From the NCBI GenBank assembly GCA_003251535.1, contig QKFD01000024.1, positions 161,837-208,608 on the forward strand: 46,772 nucleotides of DNA, given 5' to 3'. This DNA is from Chromatiales bacterium (GTDB lineage Bacteria; Pseudomonadota; Gammaproteobacteria; Thiohalomonadales; Thiohalomonadaceae). The notes beneath the pieces are model-generated. The model searched no databases. It saw nothing but the letters and a program-made list of their open reading frames with translations, and had not been told where the DNA came from. Of the stretch, positions 35,833-46,706 are shown in pieces. The translations under genes and the position numbers were made by a program. The stretch's first letter is position 1, and each line of letters opens with the position of its first letter.

Positions 35833-36303
35833 TCACCGCCAGCTGAAGATGCGGTGCCAGGCCCGTTGCAACCAATACTGCTGCGGTGCCTCCGCGGGCT
35901 TTGACTGCTCTCCCTTGTAGTAGGAGACATAGTGCCGATCATCATTTTTGATGTGGTTGGTGAGCCAGATTTGCAGGTCGGAGATTAGGCGCCTGGTGAT
36001 CTGCTCTCCCGCGGCATGGCGTTCGGCGTAACGGTTGATATGGGTGATGAAGGCCTCATGCACCTTCTTGTGGCCCTCTGACAGTGGGTATCCAACCCGC
36101 GCCATCAACGCCTCCTCGAAGGCAAAGTGGGTGACGGTGTAGTCCACCAGTCCATGTAATACCCGCGCCACACCCTGCTCATCCTGCTCCTTGTGGGCCC
36201 CTTGTAGTTCATTGATGTAGGCCACTAGACGCTTGTGCTGCTCGTCAATCGCATCGATACCGATGGATAGGGAATCGTCCCAGGACCAGTATTCCACGGC
36301 CAT
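35833..36303 (-). CDS. Bacteriohemerythrin at the end of the vnf cluster
   Basis: A 156-aa single-domain hemerythrin, an oxygen-binding di-iron protein. All seven expected ligands are visible: His23, His59, Glu63, His78, His82, His117 and Asp122, at spacings typical of bacteriohemerythrins. It is the last gene in the same direction as the vanadium nitrogenase cluster, 29 bases after the Nif11 gene. In other bacteria such proteins bind or deliver O2; here an oxygen-scavenging role that protects nitrogenase is plausible but inferred from position. Confidence 0.92.
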   Translation of the reverse strand: MAVEYWSWDDSLSIGIDAIDEQHKRLVAYINELQGAHKEQDEQGVARVLHGLVDYTVTHFAFEEALMARVGYPLSEGHKKVHEAFITHINRYAERHAAGEQITRRLISDLQIWLTNHIKNDDRHYVSYYKGEQSKPAEAPQQYWLQRAWHRIFSWR

Positions 36304-36332
36304 CTCTCCTCGTTCGCTATTAGTCGTACCAC

Positions 36333-36527
36333 TTACAACGGGGTAATGCCGTACTCCTGATATATCAACGCCTGCGCCTGCTTGAACTCCTGCTCGGTGA
36401 AGCAGTAGCCGTGCTGTTCAAGGAGCTGCCATCCGGCCTCCTCGCTCGCGCAGTCATTCACTGTACGACGAAATGGCTCGTCGCTGCGCATCCGTTCGAT
36501 ATAGGCACGTGCAGACTCTACCGACAT
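36333..36527 (-). CDS. Nif11-family small protein
   Basis: A 64-aa protein. The pattern MSVESARAYIERMRSDEPF, then a helix and GYCFTEQEFKQA, matches the Nif11 domain, first seen in nitrogen-fixation clusters and also used as a leader of some ribosomal peptides. There is no double-glycine cleavage site or core peptide, and no peptide-modifying enzyme gene nearby. It is therefore a nitrogen-fixation type Nif11 of unknown function. It lies between the transporter permease and the hemerythrin, on the same strand. Confidence 0.85.
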   Translation of the reverse strand: MSVESARAYIERMRSDEPFRRTVNDCASEEAGWQLLEQHGYCFTEQEFKQAQALIYQEYGITPL

Positions 36528-36538
36528 AACATTCTCCT

Positions 36539-37372
36539 TCAGTGACGAATGCCACCCAATAGGGCAGCGCGGATGCGGGCACCGACGATATTGATCAGAC
36601 TCACCAGCGCCAACAGAACCAGGATCAAGGCCAACGCCTCGCGGTACTCAAACTGATCGAGCGCCACCACAATCTCCTGACCGATGCCGCCGGCACCGAC
36701 CATGCCCAGCGTGGTGGCGGCCCGCACGTTGTGCTCCCAGCGGTAGAGCGTCACATCCACCAGCCGCGGCATGATCTGGGGCCAGACGCTGAACCGCAGC
36801 ACCCCCAACTCGCTGATCCCGTGGCTGCGCAGGGCGTTGCCGGGGGCCGGATCCATGTGCTCTAAGATCTCGGCGTAGAACTTGCCCAACATCCCACTGG
36901 AGTGGAAGGCGAGGGCAAAGATCCCCGGTAGCGGCCCAAAGCCCACCGCTGCCACAAACAGCACGCCCCACAGTAGCCCCGGGATCGAGCGCAACGTGTT
37001 GAGCAGTAACAGCACCGGCCCCCGCAACCCAGCGGGGGCGACCCCACGGGCCGCCAGCGCCCCCAACGGCAGGGCGACGAGCGCCCCCATGACCGTGCCC
37101 ACCACACTCATCGCCAAGGTATCGAGCAGTGGCTTGCCCCAGGTGTGCCAACGGCTGAAATCCGGTGGCAGGGCATCCCCCAACAGGATGGCGATGGTAG
37201 GCAGGGCGTCCCGGTAGCGCTGCGGATCGAGGGCATCGGCATAGAGGAAGGCGGTCAAGATGACCACCGTCGCCAAGGCGACGGTGGTCCCGCGGCGCCG
37301 ATCCCGGCGCCGCCCCTCCAGCAGGATGGCCTCGACTTGGCTCGCCTCAGCACCCGCTGTCAGCTCGCTCAT
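36539..37372 (-). CDS. PhnE-type ABC permease, probable vanadate importer subunit
   Basis: A 277-aa inner-membrane permease of the phosphonate (PhnE) family with about six helices. The binding-protein-dependent permease loop (EILEHMDPAPGNALRSHGISELG) is in the second half. The start overlaps the stop of the binding-protein gene (ATGA), so they are co-translated. With the PhnC- and PhnD-like genes it makes a complete importer with one permease type, presumably a homodimer. Its location in the vnf cluster suggests the cargo is vanadate, an oxyanion similar to phosphate. This is inference, because no direct specificity signature is known to me. Confidence 0.88.
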   Translation of the reverse strand: MSELTAGAEASQVEAILLEGRRRDRRRGTTVALATVVILTAFLYADALDPQRYRDALPTIAILLGDALPPDFSRWHTWGKPLLDTLAMSVVGTVMGALVALPLGALAARGVAPAGLRGPVLLLLNTLRSIPGLLWGVLFVAAVGFGPLPGIFALAFHSSGMLGKFYAEILEHMDPAPGNALRSHGISELGVLRFSVWPQIMPRLVDVTLYRWEHNVRAATTLGMVGAGGIGQEIVVALDQFEYREALALILVLLALVSLINIVGARIRAALLGGIRH

Positions 37373-38250
37373 TTCAAGAGATCCTGCGACTCGGGGTGGG
37401 CCGCGGCAATGGCCTTAATCCAGTTGCGCACCCGATCAACATCAGAGTCAACACAGGGGATGAAGGCCTCGGCCCGAAACACGGATAGGGCAGCCGGGTC
37501 ATCCACCTCGATAAACGCCTTGCGGATCTCCTCCTTGAAGTCGGGATCCAGCCCCTGGCCGAAGGTCCACATGTACTCTGGAATGGCGGGCGATTCTGCC
37601 AGCACGCGCACGCTTTTGGGATCGAGCTTGCCCTCTTTGAGCAGCCGCTTGAAGATGGGCATGGAGAGTCCGCCGGCCCCCAGCTTGTGGTTGGCAACCG
37701 CAAAGGCGACCCGATCGTGCGCCCCTAGCACCCGCAGGGTGTAGTCACGCTCGGAGACCAGACCGGCATCCACCAGCATGTAGCGCGGGACCCAAGTGCC
37801 TGAAGTAGAGGCCGGATCGCCAAACCCGATCTCCTGCCCCTTGAGATCCGCCAACCCCTGGGCCGGGCTATCCGCCGGCACGATAATCACCGCCTGAAAG
37901 GTGGGGCCCACCCGCTCATGGGAGGGGCGCGCAAACGGCTCCATGGCGGCATATTTGCTTTGCAAGATGTAAGCGACGGGACCGAGATAGGCGATGTGCA
38001 AGCGGCCAAAACGCAAGGCGGCGCTGGTGGCGGCGTAGTTGCTCCCCACCACCAGCTCCACGGGAATGCCCAGGCGCTTCTCCAGATAGGCGCGCAAGGG
38101 CTCATTGAGACGCAGCACCGTAGTCGCCGACTCACCGGGCAGCAGCCCAATCAGCAACTTCTCTGGGCGATCAGCCGCCTGGGCAGGGACCACGACGAGG
38201 GTAAAACAGAGGGCGATAAGGGCGACAAAACGGGTGAACAGGATGCGCAT
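37369..38250 (-). CDS. PhnD-type periplasmic binding protein, probable vanadate-binding
   Basis: A 293-aa exported binding protein. The signal peptide spans about residues 1-25 (ends VPAQAAD). The family regions LLIGLLPGES, YLGPVAY and GFGDPASTSGTWVP (the oxyanion-binding Ser/Thr loop of PhnD/PtxB proteins) are clear. AGGAGGAG lies close before the ATG. A sigma-54 type promoter sits directly upstream (38305-38320), so this gene starts its own transcript even though it is also downstream of vnfK. It differs strongly from the PhnD-like protein at 16792-17634. Vanadate or another vanadium species is the likely ligand because of this regulation and position. Confidence 0.9.
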   Translation of the reverse strand: MRILFTRFVALIALCFTLVVVPAQAADRPEKLLIGLLPGESATTVLRLNEPLRAYLEKRLGIPVELVVGSNYAATSAALRFGRLHIAYLGPVAYILQSKYAAMEPFARPSHERVGPTFQAVIIVPADSPAQGLADLKGQEIGFGDPASTSGTWVPRYMLVDAGLVSERDYTLRVLGAHDRVAFAVANHKLGAGGLSMPIFKRLLKEGKLDPKSVRVLAESPAIPEYMWTFGQGLDPDFKEEIRKAFIEVDDPAALSVFRAEAFIPCVDSDVDRVRNWIKAIAAAHPESQDLLK

Positions 38251-38304
38251 GGTTCTCCTCCTGAAGGTATGAACGAAAGCGACAACACGCCGCCCCACAC
38301 CCAT

Positions 38305-38320
38305 CGCAATTCCTTTGCCA
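38305..38320 (-). promoter_or_regulatory. Sigma-54 promoter of the phnD-like gene
   Basis: The minus strand reads TGGCAAAGGAATTGCG, giving exact GG-N10-GC spacing for the -24 and -12 elements (GG at 38319-38318, GC at 38307-38306). The expected start of transcription is about 38294, leaving a leader of some 44 bases before the ATG. It lies in the 213-base gap between the ATPase and binding-protein genes. I found no clear activator site upstream of it. Confidence 0.72.
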
Positions 38321-38463
38321 ACCGCGACTCGATGCGTTAGCTATTTGAAATCCAGTCCGTTATTTAGCCCCCATCGCCCTCCGTCCCCCTCCGGCCGGCG
38401 CCCCGCCGCACCTGCACGTAAGGCCGGCAGCGGCGGGTGAACATTTATGCACCTACACGCCAC

Positions 38464-39195
38464 TCACTGCGCGGCGAGCGGAAAGACGCGCCGCTGCGCC
38501 TGCGCATCGAACGCCTGGGCTGGACCATCGAAGGCGATGCGGCCATCCACCAGACCGATCACCTTGTCGGCCAGTGCCAGCGCGGTATCGATCTGATGCA
38601 TCACCAGCACCACCGTCATGCCGCTGTGCGCCACCTGCTCCCGTAGCAGTGCGGCGAGCTGCTGCACCAACACCGGATCCACCGAGGCGAACGGTTCATC
38701 GCCCAAGAGCAGTCGCGGCCGGCGCACCAGCGCCCGGGCAACGCCTACCCGCTGGCGCTCCCCCCCGGAGAGGTGATCGGCCCGCGCAGTGGCGCGATGG
38801 AGCAGCCCCACCGCCCCCAACGCCGCAGCGGCCTGCCGCCGCATCGCCACGGGCCACGGCAACGGGGAGAGTGGGTGGCGTCGATCGGCCAACCCCAATA
38901 GCACGTTATCGATGGCCGGCAGACGATCGATCAGGGCGTGCTCCTGAAACACCGTGGCGGTACAACGACGGTAGGCGCGTAACGCCGAGGCCCCCTCCAC
39001 CGCCCCCTGCCCCGCCACCAGCAGGCGCCCAGCGGCAGGCCGAATCAGGCCGTTGAGGACCCCGACCAAGGTGCTCTTGCCCACCCCTGAACGGCCCACG
39101 ACCGCGGTAATGGCGCCGGCCGGGATCTCCGCGCTCACGCCCCGCAGCACCTCGCGCTCACCGCGCCGCACCGAGACCGCCTCTAGCGCGATCAT
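38464..39195 (-). CDS. PhnC-type ABC ATPase, probable vanadate importer subunit
   Basis: A 243-aa ATP-binding subunit. Walker A is GRSGVGKST, the Q-loop follows TVFQEHALI, the signature is LSGGERQRV, Walker B is LLLGDEPFASVDP, and the switch His is in VMHQIDTAL. It resembles the phosphonate-type PhnC branch. The start overlaps the stop of the 69-aa gene (ATGA), so it belongs to the vnfK-downstream transcript. The binding-protein gene begins 213 bases later behind its own promoter. Confidence 0.9.
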   Translation of the reverse strand: MIALEAVSVRRGEREVLRGVSAEIPAGAITAVVGRSGVGKSTLVGVLNGLIRPAAGRLLVAGQGAVEGASALRAYRRCTATVFQEHALIDRLPAIDNVLLGLADRRHPLSPLPWPVAMRRQAAAALGAVGLLHRATARADHLSGGERQRVGVARALVRRPRLLLGDEPFASVDPVLVQQLAALLREQVAHSGMTVVLVMHQIDTALALADKVIGLVDGRIAFDGPAQAFDAQAQRRVFPLAAQ

Positions 39196-39401
39196 GAGAG
39201 CGGGCGGGAGAGGTGCGCCCGCTCCCGTTCATAGGTACGAAACGCCGTTACCAACCGGTCGAGCACCTGGGCGGCGGCATCAAACATGGCCCGCAGCAAC
39301 GGCTCCTCCGCCTGCGTGGCATCCTCTCGCAGGCGCCCGGCGGTACCCTCCAGCTGATACGCCACGTGGCGCACCTGCTGTAGTGGATCACTCTGTGGCA
39401 T
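39192..39401 (-). CDS. Small vnf-linked protein of unknown function (69 aa)
   Basis: A 69-aa, probably all-helical protein rich in Ala, Arg and Glu, with heptad-like spacing in the second half (LLRAMFDAAAQVLDRLVTAF). I do not recognise a family. AGGGGG precedes the ATG. It lies 11 bases after the VnfX-type gene, and its stop overlaps the start of the ABC ATPase gene. This tight coupling says it is translated with the transporter or cofactor genes. It could be an accessory factor for either. Confidence 0.7.
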   Translation of the reverse strand: MPQSDPLQQVRHVAYQLEGTAGRLREDATQAEEPLLRAMFDAAAQVLDRLVTAFRTYERERAHLSRPLS

Positions 39402-39412
39402 CGCTCGCCCCC

Positions 39413-39955
39413 TTAGGCCACTGCCGCGTCGTCGTCGTCATCGTCCGCCTCACTCGTCCGCTGTAGTGGCGTACGACGTACAGTGGCACTGGCCTCAGTG
39501 GCCGGCGTATGGCCCAGGGCGCGCCGCATCCACAGCGGCGGGTTGCCCGCCATCATGCGCTGGAGATAGACGATCACCTCATCGATCTCCCGGTCACGCT
39601 CCAACTTCACCGGAAAGACCCCGGCATCCCGCAACTTCACGGCGGCGAGATCACTCAACCCCTTGGTGAAGATCACCTTGCAGTCGGCCACCGCCTCCAC
39701 CCGCGGGGTGATGCGATCGCCACCATTACCGCTCCCCTCCACCTCATCCATCCAACAACCGCCACCATTCTTGGCGCGTCCACGCCCCTCGCCACCGCCA
39801 CCACCACCGCCGGAGAAACGGGCCACATCAATAAACTCGGCACCATCGATGGTGACGTCATAGAGGACGATCTGCTTCGCTAAGGCGAAGGCACAATCGA
39901 CGTGGGTGAGGCTCTTGGTGGTCATGGCGACCTTCAGGTGACCAACTTGGGACAT
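39413..39955 (-). CDS. vnfX: NifX/VnfX-type cofactor-binding protein
   Basis: A 180-aa protein of the NifX/NafY/NifY family, which hold nitrogenase cofactor precursors such as NifB-co or FeV-co. LKVAMTTKSLTHVD opens the domain, and NPPLWMRRAL, close to the NPPPWL motif of the VnfY-type protein at 44725-45417, follows it. The usual His in the HFG-like loop is Ala here (CAFALAK). There is a glycine-rich insert near residues 49-70 and an acidic tail with a run of six Asp. AAGGAG precedes the start. In Azotobacter the gene downstream of vnfK is called vnfY, so the symbol is a matter of judgement; I use vnfX for the shorter NifX-like protein. Confidence 0.82.
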   Translation of the reverse strand: MSQVGHLKVAMTTKSLTHVDCAFALAKQIVLYDVTIDGAEFIDVARFSGGGGGGGEGRGRAKNGGGCWMDEVEGSGNGGDRITPRVEAVADCKVIFTKGLSDLAAVKLRDAGVFPVKLERDREIDEVIVYLQRMMAGNPPLWMRRALGHTPATEASATVRRTPLQRTSEADDDDDDAAVA

Positions 39956-39994
39956 GGCGCAGCTCCTTCGGTGAGGTAGGTTGAGCGAGCGGAT

Positions 39995-40885
39995 TCAGGT
40001 CATGGGTAGACCGACCACCATCACCTCGCGGCCGAAGCGGTGGCGGAAACGGGAAGGTAGTTCAGTGCCGTAAGGGTCACGGACACGCCAACGGGACAAC
40101 TCCGCGCTGGCCAGCCAGCCGGCTTGCAGCGCCTCCACCGGCACGATGTGCAGGCCGTCTTGGAGTGAAACAAAAAAGTCGATGGGGTAGCGCAGCGGAT
40201 CGGCGTAAGGGGGGGAGATCTCGAAGCGGTAACCCCCATCGACAACCGCAAAACGGGGATTGTCACAGTCGAGCCGAAAGTGGCGATTGAAATAGCCCGG
40301 CGACCGGAACTGGTAGAGGATCCGATCCTCATCGGCAAACTTGCGGATCTCAGCGACGATATCGACAAAGTACTGCCACAGCAGCCGCTCTACATAGGCC
40401 TCGGCGTAGGGCTGGCGGGGCGCATCCAGATAGGTATAAACAAACGACTCCAGCAGCCCCAACCCCACGGGGGTGATGTTGAGTGACAAGGCACAGCGCT
40501 CAAAGGTACAGGCACAACGCACCAGACCCTCTTCCAGTTCGCAGTACCCATCGCGGTGGCTGGTGGCGATACGAAAGATGCGCAGGATACGGTAGACCTC
40601 TGCCACCAACTTCTCCGTCACCGAACGCCGCGGTAGCGCCAGGTAGCGCTGCCATGAGCCCACCCCCTCCATCAATGCAGGGTCTTGGCCCACGAGGCTC
40701 GACTCCAACAAGAGCGCCGCCACGTGCACCCCCAATGTCCCGTGCGGGGCCATGGAGGGCGGATCGTCACAGAAGGTCAACCGCTTGCGCTTGGTGTAAA
40801 GCTCGATCTGCCGATACTCCGGCAGGGACCAACGGTGGCCAAAAGAGCGACGACTATCCTGGAGCAGATCGGCTAACGGTTGCAT
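39995..40885 (-). CDS. Uncharacterised vnf-linked protein with a Cys cluster (296 aa)
   Basis: A 296-aa soluble protein encoded between vnfK and the vnfX-type gene on the same strand. I recognise no family. A distinctive cysteine group occurs near residues 115-131 (C-x8-C-x-C-x4-C, in GYCELEEGLVRCACTFERC), which could bind an iron-sulfur cluster or another metal. Further on, a mixed region holds DEDRILYQFRSPGYFNRHF and YADPLRYPIDFF. A longer in-frame start lies 21 codons upstream, but MQPLADLL is the more protein-like start. Its position directly behind vnfDGK suggests a role in V-nitrogenase maturation or in vanadium handling. Confidence 0.8.
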   Translation of the reverse strand: MQPLADLLQDSRRSFGHRWSLPEYRQIELYTKRKRLTFCDDPPSMAPHGTLGVHVAALLLESSLVGQDPALMEGVGSWQRYLALPRRSVTEKLVAEVYRILRIFRIATSHRDGYCELEEGLVRCACTFERCALSLNITPVGLGLLESFVYTYLDAPRQPYAEAYVERLLWQYFVDIVAEIRKFADEDRILYQFRSPGYFNRHFRLDCDNPRFAVVDGGYRFEISPPYADPLRYPIDFFVSLQDGLHIVPVEALQAGWLASAELSRWRVRDPYGTELPSRFRHRFGREVMVVGLPMT

Positions 40886-40923
40886 GGTCGGTCTCGGCAA
40901 GAAAACGGTGGAGAGGGCCAGAA

Positions 40924-40945
40924 CCGGCCCCCCAAGGGGGGCCGG
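40924..40945 (-). promoter_or_regulatory. Strong hairpin directly after vnfK
   Basis: A perfect 10-bp stem (CCGGCCCCCC/GGGGGGCCGG) with a two-base loop lies 15 bases after the vnfK stop. No U-run follows in the direction of transcription. This is more like an mRNA 3' stabiliser or partial terminator that would keep structural-gene levels above those of the downstream accessory genes. Confidence 0.65.
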
Positions 40946-40960
40946 CACAGAGGCGCTGGA

Positions 40961-44585
<3,625 letters not shown>

Positions 44586-44673
44586 TTAACTACAGGCCCT
44601 TGATGCCGCGAGGTACCGACGTAACAACGGTCGGACTCAAGGATAGATAACGGCGGGATTAGGCAGGAAAAGA

Positions 44674-44716
44674 GGGTGAGGGGAGACGACCCCCATCGTC
44701 GTCGCCCCCCTCACCC
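44674..44716 (-). terminator. Rho-independent terminator after vnfY
   Basis: A large hairpin (10-bp stem GGGTGAGGGG/CCCCTCACCC, then a 6-bp GACGAC/GTCGTC inner stem) begins nine bases after the vnfY-type stop, and a CTCTTTTCC tract follows on the minus strand. It should end the vnfH-fdx-vnfY transcript and so insulate vnfDGK, which has its own promoter. Confidence 0.85.
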
Positions 44717-44724
44717 AAGCGTGG

Positions 44725-45417
44725 CTACTGCGTATAGCTGGCGAGACGATCGGTGGCGGGTAAACCGGCCGCCTTCGCCAGCCAGGGAGGGGGATTACGT
44801 TGCAGGACCTGCTGTAAAACCGTCAATGCCGTGCGCGCCGTCACCGGCTCCGGCTGCTTGAGTGCGTGGATATCAGATCGCGCCAAGGCAGCCGCCTCCA
44901 AGGCGCCGATGGAGGTGACAAAGACCAAGGCGCAGTCCGCCAATAGGGCAAGGCGCGCCTGGGTGCGATGGCGGCGGTGACCACCGCTGGGATTGGGGCG
45001 CACGGCAACTAAACGAACCGCCTCCGCCGCCACTTGGAAGATCAGAAAGTGGCGACAGGTGGTGAAGAGCCCATCGAGCTGCTCACCACCATTTGAGGCC
45101 ACGGCCACCCGTACCGAGTGGCTCAAATCACCCTCAAAATAGGGCTCAGCGGTCGGTATCGGATCGGCCACGACCTCAATGGCCTCCGTGCCATTCAGAT
45201 AGCTCAGGGCCCGATAGAGCTGGGTGGCGGGGATCCGGTTGAGGAGCCCGCGTTGGGCGCTGCGTAACCGCGCCATGGTGACTCGCCGCAACTTCTCCTC
45301 GGTGATAGGCAAGCCTACCGCGGCGATGACGACCTCTACCCAACGCTCCATGGTGATATCGGCGAGGGCGCGCCCGGCAACGCCGATGCGCAGGGCCAAC
45401 GGTGGGGAGAGCGTCAT
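44725..45417 (-). CDS. vnfY: NafY/VnfY-type nitrogenase cofactor chaperone
   Basis: A 230-aa, two-domain protein. The N-terminal 95 residues form a helical domain (ERWVEVVIAAVGLPITEEKLRRV), as in NafY, and residues 100-215 form a NifX/NafY-type cofactor-binding domain (SVRVAVASNGGEQLDGLF, later ALVFVTSIG), ending in NPPPWLAKAAGL. In NafY an important His lies in a GHFG-like loop; here that stretch reads DGLFTTC, so the His is replaced. The next upstream gene, the ferredoxin, ends five bases before this start. It would hold or insert the FeV cofactor. In Azotobacter the gene named vnfY lies after vnfK, so the name is by fold, not position. Confidence 0.85.
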   Translation of the reverse strand: MTLSPPLALRIGVAGRALADITMERWVEVVIAAVGLPITEEKLRRVTMARLRSAQRGLLNRIPATQLYRALSYLNGTEAIEVVADPIPTAEPYFEGDLSHSVRVAVASNGGEQLDGLFTTCRHFLIFQVAAEAVRLVAVRPNPSGGHRRHRTQARLALLADCALVFVTSIGALEAAALARSDIHALKQPEPVTARTALTVLQQVLQRNPPPWLAKAAGLPATDRLASYTQ

Positions 45418-45421
45418 GGTA

Positions 45422-45622
45422 TTACTCCTCTAGCGGCAAGATGCAGTCGTCTACCGGACAGACCAAGAGGCACTGCGGTTCATCACCGCTCTCCTCACAC
45501 TCGGTACAGCTCTCCGGATCGATCACATACAGACCCCGGCGCCGGGTGATGGAACCGTTGGGGCAGACCGGTTCACAGTCGCCACAACCGGTACACTCAT
45601 CGCGGTTGATCATCATCGCCAT
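45422..45622 (-). CDS. 2[4Fe-4S] ferredoxin of the vnf cluster
   Basis: A 66-aa bacterial-type ferredoxin. The first cluster motif is CTGCGDCEPVCP, and the second is CTECEESGDEPQCLLVCP with an eight-residue insert, a form common to nitrogen-fixation ferredoxins. In Azotobacter a ferredoxin gene follows vnfH in the same way. It should feed electrons towards VnfH or serve cofactor assembly. It follows vnfH by 22 bases and precedes the VnfY-type gene by four. Confidence 0.94.
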   Translation of the reverse strand: MAMMINRDECTGCGDCEPVCPNGSITRRRGLYVIDPESCTECEESGDEPQCLLVCPVDDCILPLEE

Positions 45623-45644
45623 GACAACTCTCCCCTACGCCGCC

Positions 45645-46575
<931 letters not shown>

Positions 46576-46576
46576 T

Positions 46577-46592
46577 TACAAGGAGCGTGCCA
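46577..46592 (-). promoter_or_regulatory. Sigma-54 promoter of vnfH
   Basis: The minus strand reads TGGCACGCTCCTTGTA. It matches the -24 consensus exactly and the -12 with one change (GT instead of GC, spacing of ten correct). The expected start is near 46567, about 40 bases before the vnfH ATG. Confidence 0.75.
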
Positions 46593-46609
46593 GAATTCAT
46601 CAATCTGAC

Positions 46610-46622
46610 CAACAGGCTGATT
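46610..46622 (-). promoter_or_regulatory. IHF binding consensus upstream of vnfH
   Basis: The minus strand reads AATCAGCCTGTTG, an exact match to WATCAR-N4-TTR. It lies between the activator site and the sigma-54 promoter of vnfH, the classical position for IHF-assisted looping at nif promoters. Confidence 0.55.
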
Positions 46623-46690
46623 TAAAAGCACTTTCCTCAACAGGCCGAGGCAATTTGGAACAGTTCTATCTACGACAATGCCTCTAACGC

Positions 46691-46706
46691 TGTGCGGTTA
46701 CCGACA
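46691..46706. promoter_or_regulatory. TGT-N10-ACA activator site upstream of vnfH
   Basis: TGTGCGGTTACCGACA has the exact TGT-N10-ACA form of NifA upstream activator sites with an inner CGGT/ACCG dyad. It is about 115-120 bases upstream of the -12 element. Either NifA or VnfA could act here. Confidence 0.6.

Noticed and set aside
36333-36527. Nif11 gene as the precursor of a ribosomally made, modified peptide
   Set aside because: There is no leader cleavage motif, core peptide, or modifying enzyme nearby; its place in the vnf run fits the nitrogen-fixation type.
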